NCBI GenBank assembly: GCA_028023455.1
Contig: JAQFVV010006502.1
Coordinates: 558,001 to 622,000 of the forward strand
Reading direction: 5' to 3'
DNA from: Epiperipatus broadwayi
Lineage: Eukaryota > Onychophora > Udeonychophora > Euonychophora > Peripatidae
Length of the DNA stretch: 64,000 nucleotides
The notes under the pieces were generated by a model. It made no database searches, had not been told where the DNA came from, and saw nothing but the letters and a program-made list of their open reading frames with translations. Both the position numbers and the translations under genes were made by a program. This document shows, piece by piece, positions 40,483-52,283 of this stretch. Positions within the stretch are counted from its first letter, which is position 1; each line of letters starts with the position of its first letter.

Positions 40483-42060
40483 CAGCGTTTCCCAACCTTT
40501 TTTGGCTCAAGTACCACTTGGTAGTACATCACGCTAAATTGTACTACTTCATAAAAATAATTGTATTTCATGAAATTTGTTTATTGCGAGTGTGTTATTT
40601 TATTTGCATTATAAATATTATAGGGTGACCATGTATATTCACATCACATAATGAGACAAATTACATTGAAACACGCCTAAACGTCATGCCAAATTATAAA
40701 CTCACTGTAACATTTATATGTATGTGTTTGTTCAAAGTTTCATATTTTTTTCCAAAATAATTTATTAAAGATTACATTAAAGGTTATTTGGTACATATTT
40801 TGTTCAAAGTGTTTTCTCGTTCCTTCATTTGGATTTCCCGAATTTGATACCATTTTCTCTTTTTCGGAGCATCTTGCTATTGGTTGGGCCATGGAGAGGA
40901 TAAATCCAGCATGTCCCAAGTCATGGTAAAAATAACCTCAGGGATTATCAGGCTATCTCTTGTTCTTGTTTTCTATATATTGTTCTGCATGAAGTTAATA
41001 GGATTAAAATTTTGATGATTAAATACTAGCTTACATCTAGTAATCCACAAAAGATGATCAAGAATTAATGAGAATCTAATTTCTGGGTATGATTCTTTTC
41101 TGATACATTCTTTCAAATTAAATAATTTAGATTGATTTGTCTTGATCCGACTCATTATTTATCTACTATTTTCGCATATTTCGTTTATTAATAAATAGTT
41201 TTAACACAAAATTATAAAAAAAACAATTAATATATTTTCTTATCATAATCAAATATTTTTATAAAATAAATTTAATGAGGTCCTTGTGCTTGTTTCGAAC
41301 AACAATTTTTTTGAAATTTGTTTCAAAAGATGCGAGGTATATACCCTTAAGTCTACAGCTGCATTCAATCTGTTTTGATATTTATTTTTTAAAAAAAATA
41401 TATGAAGAAAAAGCTCTTCCTACAAATTCTGTATTAGTAAACGGTAATAATAATTTAAGAGCTTTCTCAAAAAGTTGTTCATATTTTTTAATGTTTAACC
41501 AAAAATTAATTAGATTGTGTTGTTTGAATTATACTTGTAAAGTTCTGTCACATGATAATTCTATTAAATTTTCTTTATTCTTTATATAGCTTTTTCTAAA
41601 TTTTCTGCATAGAAGGGGTTTGAAATCCAATTATCATTTGTGTTTTCGGGTTTTGGAAAATATTTCATGAAAGACAATTTTAATCCTGTTAAATGTGCTA
41701 TTATATTTTCTCGTATATCTTGAGACAGACTAACCTTATTTTCAAACAAAAAAATATGTAGAGTTTCGAATACTTCTGATCGATTGTTTTCGATACACTG
41801 TTTCCAAAAATCTAATTTCTTAATCATACTTTCAATTTTATCATTAACATTAAAGATCGTTATCGACTGTACGTATTAACAACTTTACTGTATAATATTA
41901 TTAATTAAAATAATTTTTATGAATTATAGAAAAAAACGTTTCTATATTTTTATGATTTAATTTTTTTTTATGTCCGCCATTATTGATTATTTTTCGTGTA
42001 CCACCAACCAGCAACTCGCGTACCACCAGTGGTACGCATACCACAGGTTGGGAAACACTG
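40483..42060 (-). mobile_element. hAT DNA transposon, internally deleted
   Basis: The terminal inverted repeats are CAGCGTTTCCCAACC at 40483 and, on the other strand, CAGTGTTTCCCAACC ending at 42060. The 8-bp sequence ACCTAAAC is present immediately outside both ends (40475-40482 and 42061-42068): a perfect hAT-type target duplication. Subterminal GGTACGCGTACCAC-like repeats (around 42010-42042) are typical of this hAT group. At 1,578 bp it is too short for a whole autonomous copy; only the C-terminal part of the transposase remains. Confidence 0.92.
40973..41827 (-). pseudogene. hAT transposase C-terminal half
   Basis: Minus strand, 41827-41582: FWKQCIENNRSEVFETLHIF, then a helical stretch, then SFMKYFPKP and NDNWISNPF, the segment that in SCAND3/ZBED-like hAT transposases precedes the C-terminal catalytic and dimerisation region. 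Further on (41155-41000) SRIKTN and EIRFSLILDHLLW resemble the IKSKYRNRL...DLRVALS dimerisation motif, in another frame. The N-terminal BED finger and first catalytic aspartates are absent. Not functional. The ATG at 41827 is probably not a native start. Confidence 0.75.
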
Positions 42061-42535
42061 ACCTAAACATTCACAGTAAAAATAGAAATCAATATTTCTC
42101 ACTGCTGTCAAGGCAACCTTCACATCTTTTAATAGCAAGAATGTTTAGGTGGTTACTGGTTGGTATCTAATTACATCATTATCCCATTTAGCTTTAAGCA
42201 CCATTTCACTTATTATTTCTAAATAACACATGAGCAATTTAAAAGTATTGCAGTTTGTAATGTTATAATTGACTATTTATTACTCTGCATTACAGTGACA
42301 TGTTTATTTCATGTTTAAAGAGGTTTATTTAAACTTCATTGTATCAACATTTTATTCTCTGTGGTCAAGTTGCAATCTTTAAGTGTCCGTATATATTCAA
42401 TGGACCATTAGTAAGAATGGATTTCCATTCTTACTATTAAAATGTGTGAAGGTTGCCTTGATAGCAGTGAGAAATATTGATTACTATTTTTACTGTGAAT
42501 GTTTAAGTGGTTACTGGTTCATATCTAATTAATAT

Positions 42536-42875
42536 AATATTGTACAAAATATATGGTGAACTAAATTAAAATATTTAAAAATGTTATAAAATCAACTTTT
42601 ATATATTTAAAAACAAGAGAAACTGAATTTTATAAAATTTTAATTAAAATATGCCAATAAACAACAAAATTACATTAAAATCAGAATAAACAAACTTTAA
42701 CTGTTTGGAAAACAAGTTATTGATTTATGGATACAAGCTGATCAGGCAATGATATTGACAGAAGAGAAAAATATAAAAAAAAACTGACAATTAGCTTAAT
42801 TATTTATTATTCATTATTCCCAGATATTTAAATTAATATCAGCCTTTGCACTGCTATATTAAAGTAAATAGTGAG
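42536..42875. other. AT-rich stretch, nothing recognised
   Basis: No gene or repeat recognised. Confidence 0.35.
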
Positions 42876-42889
42876 AAAAAATCTTGAAG

Positions 42890-42991
42890 CAGTCTTGCAT
42901 TGGTGGTTGAGAGGACAGCACGACTGCCTTGCACTTGCAGGCAGTTGCCCGGGTTGCGGTTTGCGTCCCGGCCAATGCTATGGCATTTAAA
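42890..42991 (+). repeat. tRNA-derived SINE copy S4 with target duplication
   Basis: Head GGTGGTTGAGAGGACAGCAC (A-box region), ACTGCCTTGCAC, a B-box-like GGGTTGCGGTTTGCGTCCC, then GGCCAATGCTATGGCAT and an A run. The 14-bp AAAAAATCTTGAAG lies directly before it (42876-42889) and again at the end of the A tail (42992-43005). This target duplication shows LINE-mediated insertion and defines the full SINE as about 100 bp plus the tail. Confidence 0.8.
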
Positions 42992-44040
42992 AAAAAATCT
43001 TGAAGTATGATTCAGTTCCCACGAATATGGAAAATATTTTTCTAATATTATAAAGCAAATCAATTATGAACAAAAATATCTACATAAATATCAATATCAG
43101 AACAAACTCTGAGTGAAATCAGTACTTGGATTAAGAGCATTACCTAAAAGAGATTCTATAAAGTAAACATATGCAGTGAGGATTATTTAGTCTAAAATCT
43201 TTTGTATGTGAAAATAGAGTTAAAGTTTGTCAACTGGAAAGATTAATCCTATAATTATTAACCATGTAAAAGAAAAAATAATACAAAAACAATCAGGGGC
43301 TTGTTTTTTTTTTATTATTACTACAATAATATTTTTATCCATGATAATGACGTGGTAATTTAATGATTTTTTATTTTTATATTAAAGTATATATAAGATT
43401 AACGCGTGAACATATTTTAATTTTGAATTGAATTTTGAAATATTATTTACTCTGTAATGCATAAAAAAATATGCATTGAACAAAATGTTACTAAAATTCA
43501 AGATTTAAGTTATTTTATTATCAGACGTTTATTATTTACTAAGGCTGTAACCTCAAGAATTTGCGCGTAAAAATGTGACAGTAGAGACTTCTACAGGTCT
43601 TAACCACAGGCTTACGCTTGGAAAAAAACTATTCGCATTTTAAAAATGTTTAAACACTTTATTAGTAGCATAAAATCACTTTCTAAAATGGAAACTAAGA
43701 GATTAAAAACAAATGGTGATTATTTTTATATAGATTTTGAAGAAGATATGATTGTTTTTGTTTTTCAGTTTCAGGAAATGTTATAAAAATTATCAAATAA
43801 AAAGAAAATAATATTTAATAGATATTCTCAAATGAAATAAATAAAAATTAATAATTATAAATTAAAAAAAGATAACTTCAAATATATTGGTTAGATTAGT
43901 AATATAATTGAAAACTTAATGAATGAATTTATTCATAGAATTAAATTTGAATGGAGTGCTTTTGGTAGAAAAACTTAGTATAAAAAGAAATATGTTTATA
44001 TGATTAAAAGGAATGATTTCAATATATGTATTTTATTAAT

Positions 44041-44107
44041 TATTACTTTTTTTTATGTGTCAAAAAAGCGAACCCACAAACCCGGGACAACTGCTTGTAA
44101 GACAACT
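44041..44107 (-). repeat. tRNA-derived SINE copy S5, 5' truncated
   Basis: Minus strand: CTTACAAGCAGTTGTCCCGG, GTTTGTGGGTTCGC (B-box region), TTTTTTGACACAT and an A-rich tail. Nested in the decayed RTE copy. Confidence 0.5.
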
Positions 44108-44142
44108 GATCTATAAATAATACTAGTTATTATTTATAGATC
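44108..44142. repeat. 15-bp-arm hairpin
   Basis: GATCTATAAATAATA and TATTATTTATAGATC are exact reverse complements around a CTAGT loop, directly abutting SINE S5. Confidence 0.8.
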
Positions 44143-44290
44143 TTGAACCTGCTTTTAATAGATTTTAAACATTTCAATGAACTATGGATAAATCTATGTT
44201 AGGAATAACAAGAAGAGATGAAAATTATATGAGTGAGAAAAAAACTGATATTTCTGTGACACTATTTACAGAATTAAAAGTCTAAGTCAA

Positions 44291-44391
44291 AGTGTTGGCG
44301 GTCGGGAGGTCAGCATAGCTGCTTTACAAGTAGTTATCCTTGGTTAGCAGGTTCCCTTTCTGGCTGATGCCATGAAACATGAAAAAAATAG
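44291..44391 (+). repeat. tRNA-derived SINE copy S6
   Basis: GTTGGCGGTCGGGAGGTCAG (A-box region), CATAGCTGCTTTACAAG, a B-box-like GGTTAGCAGGTTCCC, then GGCTGATGCCATGAAACATG and an A run. Confidence 0.65.
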
Positions 44392-44530
44392 AGATATTGC
44401 TACAATAGATAATATTAAATGAATGAAGTTTTAAATTGGATTCCAAGATATGGAAAATGATCTAGAAAAAGATCACATGGAAGATGAATGGACAAAAGGC
44501 TAGTGGTTGAAAAAATCAAAGTAAACATGA

Positions 44531-46108
44531 AAAAAAAACATTTCTCCAGACCAATAATAGATAAATATTATATATATATTATGATGTTTTTTTGTAATAC
44601 AAATTATTAGATTCTATGACATATAGTTTTTCTTATAAATCTAAATTACTGGTGATTTAGATTGCCTTTTATAAAGTACTAGTTTGGAAAGGATATGTGA
44701 CTATTGTAATATAATTTATATTGGAGGTTATGGTTAGATGGTCAGTAACTCAGGTGTATCATAAAATATAGGATTATATTTTGACTAAAATATTTTAGTT
44801 ATTTTGTTTGAAGCATAAACAATCAAAATATATATTTATCATTTGATAATTATATGCATCTTTTATATATGTGGCAATGTAGTAAATTTATGTTATTGTT
44901 TAATGAATTAATTTTTATTCAAATTTAACATTAATAACTTTATCATTAATACAATTATATGTTTAACAAATGTCTGAATCCAAACACACAACTGAATCAG
45001 AATTTTAGTTTATGATTATTAAAAGAGGTTATATGGTCAAAATTAAATGGCAATGATCTTATTAGATGCTAAAAGATGATGATTTCTTCATAATGCATGA
45101 ATTATCTGGAGAACATTAAAAAGCAAAATCATACATTCATTTGGGGTTCAGTTAGAGAGTGACTCAGCATTTTGATAATGAACAATGGATTTTAAATTTA
45201 TATTTGATTGTTTAATGTATAAGCTAAGCATGAGCAGTTAACTCACCACATATTTGGCAATATCAAAATTGATATACTATATTATATGCATTAATATTAA
45301 AGAAAGAAAATATTTTTCACATATACACTACAAATTAGACATGTGTGTGTGAAGAGTAGTTTTCACACTATTTCATACATGTTTGAATTGCTATATATTG
45401 TATATATGACATATTCATATGTGTATGATTTATTGTACTAACATACTAACACTTTGTCTGGGTCACACTTGCCATTAAGTGGTTAATGAAGATTGAAAGT
45501 TCCACCAATTTAAAACAGGTACAAAAAGGTTTAATGAATAAAAATAGAAAACTATTCAGATTAATAGATATTAAAAAAATTCTTCAAAATAAAAGTCAAT
45601 TTAAATGTATACATGTTTTTGATCAATCTGACCTTTTAAGGATCTCAATAGATTTTCTGATCTTACATTCATGAAGAGTGTCACATCTGGATAGGATCCT
45701 AATGTTAGAGAAATTGATATTATGACTATAATATGGAGTGACAGTGCTAATGATGATGAGCATATTTATCTCTTCTAGTGCTGATGGGGTGATTATTCAT
45801 CCTTGCATAAAAAACTTCACAAATGTCTCATAAAATTGCATAAATTTTATGGGCCTCAAGAGGAATTGAATCTTTAGGTTTTGATAAAATGTAATTAATT
45901 TTTTAATCAGTAATATATATAAAATCAAATGATATAAAAGTCAAAATTTAAAAACTAAAATTTTCACAGTTGATTGGTTTCAGAGTCAAGGCAGACTTCT
46001 CAAGGAGTTACACAATAAAAGCACAATAAGTTAAGAAAATTTTGTTTTTAAATTTTGGCTAGTTTTTTAACTTTTAATTTGGTGCTAATTTATATTTATT
46101 GACTAGTT
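44531..46108. other. AT-rich stretch, nothing recognised
   Basis: A 62-codon open frame near 45486 has no recognisable domain. No repeat family seen. Confidence 0.35.
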
Positions 46109-46117
46109 TATCATTTT

Positions 46118-46155
<38 letters not shown>

Positions 46156-46164
46156 AAAATGATA
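46109..46164. repeat. perfect 56-bp palindrome with (TA)n core
   Basis: TATCATTTTACTTTA and TAAAGTAAAATGATA mirror each other exactly around pure TA. A second TA run (46187-46219) leads directly into family C copy C3. Confidence 0.85.
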
Positions 46165-46183
46165 GCACTTATATAATTAAATA

Positions 46184-46218
<35 letters not shown>

Positions 46219-46221
<3 letters not shown>

Positions 46222-46452
46222 CAAGCTTTATTTTATAAGTGCTAAAGAGAAAGAATTCAAAATCTCTATTGGAAAGTCCCTATTTCCAGACCAATTGTTT
46301 TCAAGCTTGTGACTCATCTCAGTCGAGCACTGGGATTCTAAAAACTGAGGTGAGCCACAAGCTCAAAACCAATTGGTCTGGAGATAGGGACATTAAGATA
46401 GAGATTTTGAATTTTTTCTCTTTCGGCACTTATAAAATAAAGCTTGATTAGA
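46219..46452. mobile_element. family C palindrome, copy C3
   Basis: The left arm (46219-46327) and right arm (46328-46452) are reverse complements: AATCAAGCTTTATTTTATAA / TTATAAAATAAAGCTTGATT ends, AAAATCTCTATT / AGATAGAGATTTT, and GTCCCTATTTCCAGACCAAT / ATTGGTCTGGAGATAGGGAC. The right end continues TTAGAGCTATTGG, as in C1. No coding remnant. Confidence 0.65.
46345..46378 (+). ncRNA. hammerhead-like motif (C3)
   Basis: CTGAGGT (46345-46351; one change from CUGANGA), stem II GAGC/GCTC (46352-46355 with 46361-46364), AAAA (46365-46368) in place of GAAA, then CCAATTGG and TC. The left arm keeps GAAA but with a changed first box. Confidence 0.4.
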
Positions 46453-49018
46453 GCTATTGGTAAGCTCCATCTAGTGATCATTAAATGCAAGCTTAAAAGC
46501 AAGTTATGAAATTTATGACTTGTTTCATTAATTTATATATATATATATTGTACCGGATTCGAATATGGGATGTTCGAAACACCAGTCTCTTAGGCAGAGA
46601 AGAACATACTTGGAAAGTATTATGCCCAAATGATAGCTATAAAATATATAACTAGTGTTACATTTCCAGGACATAATTTCTTCTTGACTGTTGAGTTCAA
46701 CACCAGAGTTCAAAGCACTTTTTTGTTTTGTGTAAACACGGGGGCCAGTTAATTATCCAATAATGAATAAATAATGCACTTTGAACAATGGCCACTAATT
46801 CAACGCCTAAGTTTTACCCATAGACTAGCTCATCTACTTGTAATCACTAACAGATTATACATAATTAGTGGTGAAAAGAAGTGTAAGAGAAATTGGTAAA
46901 AGAGTTGATAAAAAGAATTAACTGACAAATAGAGTTTAAGTTTTAAGACAATTTATTAACTAACATTAATTTACTAAATTTAAACATCTTTATTATTTTT
47001 TAACTAATATAACACATGCACATTTTAAATTAACACACTATAATATATATCTTATGAAAAGCATAAATAATGTTTGACGTTTATAAAATCATATAGCATT
47101 CACAAACATGCACATCAATAGTTCATTTTATGCATGATTATAGAGTTCAAATTACTTGTCTCTGGAGGCTTTACGAATTAATGCAATGGCTGTTATGGTA
47201 TAAACGAAAATAAGCAAATGTTTTACCTAGGATTTTGAATGTAGATTTAAAACTTTGTTTTCTTTTTGTTTGCTGCTTCCATTATGAATACTTTCAGCTG
47301 GCTGAGATGTTTCCTTGATGAGTTTCCTTATTATTCACAATTATTACTATTGGAGACAATTAGATATTGACAGAGATTTCCAAGTTGTTACGCTGACATT
47401 ATTTCATGGGCAGATCTTGCTGTTTTCATTGGACTTCGGGCTGTGGAGAAACATGTGTTCCCAAAAGCTGCTCAAAACTGCATTTTGTTTCTGGATACAA
47501 TTAACTCAACTGATTGTCCTCTCTTGAAACTGACTCAATTAATTGCCCTATAAAAAAGGTCTATTTATACCTGCAACGTGTTGTACGTGTAATATCCTCC
47601 AGCAATATCTGTTGTCGAAATTCCATTGATAATCCTTTGACAACGTGTTTTGGAAGATTGTTTAATTAGTAATAGCCATGCAGATGTGTTGTTTTATATT
47701 TTTAATTAATAGCCATTGCCATGTTTTTTAAAGATAATCTTATTTTATTTTAATATTTATTACGCATACATTTTTATTTATTTACAATCGCACATATATA
47801 CGCACATATATAACTAGTTTTAAGATTACATTTTCTTTAATTCGAATGAAAAGAGGTTTGTATTTTTAAAACTTTAAATTATATTTGGATTAATAATAAT
47901 AAATTCTACTTCCTTTTATAAAACTTAGTTTATCTTTTGTAACCAAAACTCCCCCTCCCCCTTTTAATCAATTATTTTCTAACTTTTATTTGAAAAACTA
48001 ATGTTAGAAAACTATTTGACTCTCATCTTTTCGAAAACAAACTGTAATAAACTTTTCAACATTTAATTTTACGTTTTTCTTTTATGAAAGATTATTTTAA
48101 TAATTTTTTTTAAATAAATTATTATGTGCCAATATCAATATTGGTACAATATATATATATTAACTACTATATAAAAAAATAAGATCTATTCATAGTAATA
48201 TTTATGTTTCAACTGCAACCTACACTCATTAAATATGTTAGAGATCTAAAGAGTTATTCATCTTTTCAGAATATAATTAGCTTCATATAATATATTATTT
48301 TAATTTTAGAATATAAATTTGTTAACATATAATCATAAACTTAAATTGCATTTAAATTAGTCACACTTTATTAAATGTTTATAATATTAAACAAAAGCAA
48401 TTAGAGACTAATTCAAGCCTTGGAAGAATTGGAAATTATTAAAAATGTTAACGTGAACATGAAATATTGAAACTGTACTTATAATGCATGTAATAAATGA
48501 AAAGGAACCATGTGTGAAGTAAATATTCTTTTTAAAATAAAGTATTTCTTATGAAACTTATTATATATACATTAAATTATGTACATTACTGTCACATAAC
48601 ATTTAGTTCTCAATATTTGATAATAGGTTACATATAAAATATATGTAATATGAAAGATCAGTCAGCTATATTTTTTTTCAATGCATTTAATTATATTTGA
48701 TATAGATATAATACTTGAAAAATAGTTTATATGATATTCACTAGTATTTAATATTCATGATTAATCACTACTGTCTGGTGATTATTTTCTATAAAAATTT
48801 GTTTTATTTTATTTAAAACTTTAATATATATTTAAAAAAAATTTTAATTAAGAGTTGGAGGATTTTTGTCTACACTAACTTCCAATTAAAAAATTTAAAT
48901 ATATGTTAGACAGCTAGTTTTTACATAAAATAAAACGAATTCTTATCGAAAATAATCGCCAGACAATAGTAGTTAATCAGATACATTAAATAAATATACA
49001 TACAAAATATTTTAAAAG

Positions 49019-49019
<1 letters not shown>
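46453..49019. other. AT-rich stretch, nothing firmly recognised
   Basis: A GC-richer patch at 47150-47660 contains CCCTATAAAAAAGG (TATA-like, about 47548) and no readable gene. At 46549-46570 the minus strand has a B-box-like ATTCGAATCC. At 48129-48150 there is a small hairpin, CCAATAT/ATATTGG. Confidence 0.35.

Positions 49020-49085
<66 letters not shown>
49020..49085. repeat. (TA)n microsatellite
   Basis: TA with a single TT interruption near 49052. Confidence 0.95.
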
Positions 49086-49088
<3 letters not shown>

Positions 49089-50230
49089 GTGGACAGAAAA
49101 CAATCCATTCCTGTGTAAAAGTAGTGTTATCAAAGTTGTAGACAATCAACATGGGTACTGAAATTAAGGTATTGATAGCTCTATCAAAATATGGACATAT
49201 TTAAATGAGATTTAGGTTTATATCTGAATTGGATATAATGTCTATTTTGATAAATGATCTGTAATTATTGTATATATTTATATGAAAAATGTTTGGGTCA
49301 AAAGAATGATTGCAGAAACATTGAAACTTATAAATTAAGTTATAGTAATTTTCTATCTATAAATATTGAAAAATGATAAATACATAGTCTAAAATATTAT
49401 AACCTCAGGCTAACTGATGATACTGGTGGTCAACATGAAATGCCCATTTTATCAGACATTTTCATAAGTAAAAGGGGTGTGCAGGAGAATGAAAGTTATT
49501 AATATATCTACATACAATATTCTATGTGTTTATGTTTAATTCACCTAAAAATGAAGTAATTCTAAAATGTATGCATAATGAGAGAAGGTGATCTAATTTT
49601 CTGTTGACGAATGGCTGCAATATGTTAGAGCTGAAATGAAAGATGCATTGATATAAAACAGAAACTTGAAAAGATCCATAATCTTTTAAAATATTTTATT
49701 TTCTCTTAAAACAATTGTTTTATTTTATGGTGAACTTTGAGAGAAGTTGGAGGTTTAGACCAATAATATTAGTTATGCTTTTGACATTCTTGTTAACTTT
49801 TGTTTAATATAACTTATCACATTGAAAAAAAGGTGTATAATTTACAAATACTTTCTATATTGCAATATAAAATAAAAAGATTTTATTCATAAACTCTTAT
49901 ATAAAATTTTTATTTAAAGACATTGTGGGCTAACAAGACAGAGACTTAGTATTACTTTATTATTACTTTAAAATTTCATCCAATAGAGTTAAAAAAATTG
50001 TTTTCCATAAATGCTTATTTTTAGATTTTAATTTTAAGGTTGATAGCTTTGTTTTTTATATTTGTTTATTCATATAACAATAAGTGATTAAAATATTCTA
50101 AATCAACAGGAAGAGGGCATCCTGATTAATGTTAACAAAGTTTATATAGATTTTATATCATTGTTCATTATTTAGTCTGAAGGCATCACACTTTGATCTT
50201 TCACCAAATTACACATCATTCTAATAAGTC
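49086..50230. other. AT-rich stretch, nothing recognised
   Basis: No gene recognised. I looked here for the RRM2 and C-terminal part of the neighbouring TDP-43 copy and did not find it. Confidence 0.4.
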
Positions 50231-50234
50231 AGCA

Positions 50235-50795
50235 ATTTATCACCTGATTACTAGAAACTCGATGAATTAGGTATCTTTACATCACACATATTTTATCAAT
50301 CATGCATCTTTGGGTCAAAATGTTGACCTTGGACTCAAATTCAGCAAACTTGATAAATCCAAAATCCTTTGATCGACCAGATTTAAGATTTTTCTTCACT
50401 GGTGCCATCAAAAGTCCATCATAGTCAAAATATGCTCATAACTCTTGTTCTGTAATCTTCCAAAACAATCAATTCACTATATTTTTGTCAATTTTTCATA
50501 TGCTTTGTTTTTTCAGTTGAATTTTTTACATCATCACCTGATTTTATTTTATTCTCTTTAGAAAATATAGCAGTGTAAATGATATCTTTCCAGACACTCT
50601 CAGACAGATGTAATCAAACTTCAGCAAGTCTTATTACTCTAACACTACCAGAAACAAGAATTTTGAATTTCATAGCACAAGCCCCAGGAAAGTGTGCCAC
50701 AAGGGTTGTAAGTAATAAAGGGCTATTTTCTTCAAAGGAAACTTTTATGGCTCTTTATTTTCATCTTCAGCATTATGGAGAAAATGACTCAATTT
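50235..50795 (-). pseudogene. TARDBP: TDP-43 (TARDBP/TBPH) pseudogene, N-terminal domain plus RRM1
   Basis: The minus strand matches TDP-43, a nuclear RNA-binding protein acting in splicing and RNA stability. In order: AEDENKEP and, after a one-base frameshift, SPLLLTTLVAHFPGACAMKF (N-terminal oligomerisation domain; vertebrate QFPGACGLRY, about 50697-50666); VIRLAEV; a linker ending STEKTK; SELIVL (RNP2-like start of RRM1); VKKNLKSGRSKDFGFIKF (RNP1 with both aromatic F residues, about 50400-50346); QRCMID; and, in a second shifted frame, CDVKIPNSS, where the protein has CDCKLPNSK. Stops and at least two frameshifts break it. The parts that vertebrates split over several exons are contiguous here, so a processed copy is likely. 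RRM2 and the glycine-rich tail are missing. Confidence 0.88.
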
Positions 50796-50819
50796 CCTTA
50801 TGCTTTTCCTAATTTTTTA

Positions 50820-51405
50820 ATAAAGGGATAATGTGGAAAAAATCTCAAGCAATTTTTACAAAATTGTGGCAGCTTCAGTATTTTTTGTGCTAAATAAAAA
50901 AAACTTATAAACAAAAATTATAAACTATTGCTGATGAAATTTTATGAAGCATCAAATTACTTGAATACAATTCTTTAGTTATTAAAATTGATCAGAATGA
51001 ATGTGAATGAAATTATACTGATTTACTATTTTCAGTACTATTTATTCACTTATTGATTTTTCCATATTAGGCATGATGATATATCATAACTAGAAGTAAC
51101 TTTATTAGGATGACTTTGATCATTAAAAACTATAGTAAATATTTAATTGATTAAATAAGTTAACTTTTATGAATCTTACAGATTAGTATATAAAATACTT
51201 AAGATCTTTATTATAAAAAATCACAAGTATCTTCTACAGAATAATCTTTTGATCATTATTATATAATGCATTATTTTGCATATATATATATATTATAAGA
51301 ACATAAAGTTTTGATATATAATAGACTGCTATTTTGTCTTTATTTTCTACTATTTTATAATTTTTTATAAGTTACTGGATGCCCCCACAACTTTATTTGT
51401 TTTAG
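50820..51405. other. AT-rich stretch, nothing recognised
   Basis: No gene or repeat recognised. Confidence 0.35.
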
Positions 51406-51410
51406 TACAA

Positions 51411-51562
51411 AATTATCAATATTTTACTAATTAAATATCATAAAACAAAAATCCATAGCCTATATAATTCTCCCAAAAATTATTCATCAAAATTGGTGCA
51501 TTAATTGTTGAGTTATTAAGTTACAAACAAGCAAACAAACTTTTCAAATTTATATATATATA
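51411..51562 (+). repeat. dispersed repeat G, copy 1
   Basis: Contains AAAATCCATAGCC, ATTCTCCCAAA, TCATCAAAATTGGTGCATTA, GAGTTATTAAGTTACAAAC and an (AAAC)n-like end followed by TA. Its relative lies 0.7 kb downstream. The ATCAAAAT...GAGTTAT...ACAAACAAAC string resembles non-LTR retrotransposon and SINE tails common in invertebrates; the family is not identified. Confidence 0.45.
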
Positions 51563-52106
51563 AGTATAAAAATAAAATAAAAGATATACTTTAAAGGCTA
51601 AAAGTTTGCCTGTAACTTATAGACAATACAATTGTCTTCAATTTAAATATTCTTGAATTATTTGTTTTAAAGTTCAAATGTTTATGATTGTTGTTGACTG
51701 AAAATCCTTTAATCTTTACTGAAATATTTGAATTTCAATATAACATCTTACTGATCCTCATTTTTGTATGTAAATATTTTAATATTTTTGTCAAGCTTAG
51801 ACACAGTTTTTCTAAATAATTACCTTTTAAAAATAATAGCAGTATATATAAAAATTAACAAACTTGTATTATATAGTTTATAAAATTATTTTAAACTATA
51901 TTAAAAATTATCTACTACAATATTTTAAATAATACTTCAAATATATATTATCAGCCATATAAATAAATTTAAAAGTTTGTTTCTTACTTAATAACTCCAT
52001 AAAATAATTTTAAAATTTCTAGAAAATATTACTTTTAGATAATGAAAAAATTACTAGATGTCACTGTGAGCACAAACTTTCAAATTCTATATCCATAGTT
52101 TTGGTT

Positions 52107-52283
52107 GAATATAGTAATAAATTACCAATTTTTTTCAAACATGTATCATAAAGTAAAAATCCATAGCCAAGTAATTCTCTGAAGAATGAACAAAAATTGT
52201 GCAAAATTTTATCAAGATGGCTGCAATATTTTTTGAGTTACTAAGTAATAGTCAAACAAAAAATTGAAGGAATGATATATATA
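52107..52283 (+). repeat. dispersed repeat G, copy 2
   Basis: Same landmarks as copy 1, diverged: AAAATCCATAGCC, AGTAATTCTC, TTTATCAAGATGGCTGCAAT, TTGAGTTACTAAGTAATAG, TCAAACAAA, then a short TA run. No coding capacity. Confidence 0.45.

Larger units (their letters stand above)
40186..42535. mobile_element. large palindrome of family D (D6), interrupted by a hAT element
   Basis: The left arm (about 40186-40482) is the reverse complement of the right arm (about 42139-42440). Landmarks are GCAAGAATGGAAATCC / GGATTTCCATTCTTACT, the GTGTCCGTATATATTCAATG block and CCCATTTAGCTTTAAGCAC. Beyond the right arm, 42416-42535 is another D tail that mirrors 42061-42140. The left and right parts were contiguous before the hAT insertion at 40483-42060. 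Arm identity is high, so the palindrome is fairly young. Confidence 0.75.
43690..44530 (+). pseudogene. second RTE LINE copy, heavily decayed, invaded by SINEs
   Basis: On the plus strand, fragments line up in order with the C-terminal half of the LINE at 7.2-8.1 kb: NGDYFYIDFEEDMIVF (its FADDVVVF region with the first D of the pair changed), then NEFIHRIKFEWSAFG, SMLGITRRDE, and LNWIPRYGK with SRKRSHG. Many stops lie between. A SINE (44041-44107), a hairpin (44108-44142) and another SINE (44291-44391) sit inside. It belongs to the same LINE family but is much older than the 7-10 kb copy. Confidence 0.75.

Noticed and set aside
41275-41589. 104-codon plus-strand frame inside the hAT element
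   Set aside because: Antisense to the recognisable hAT transposase C-terminus.
45486-45674. 62-codon frame rich in K, N, I and L
   Set aside because: No recognisable domain; length is expected by chance in this composition.
46528-46713. B-box-like ATTCGAATCC on the minus strand, possible tRNA or SINE end
   Set aside because: No A box at the right distance and no fold or match to the SINE family of the window.
46740-47560. Possible transposon bounded by GGGCCAGTTAATT and AATTAATTGCCCT
   Set aside because: The inverted ends match only partly, and no target duplication or internal feature supports it.
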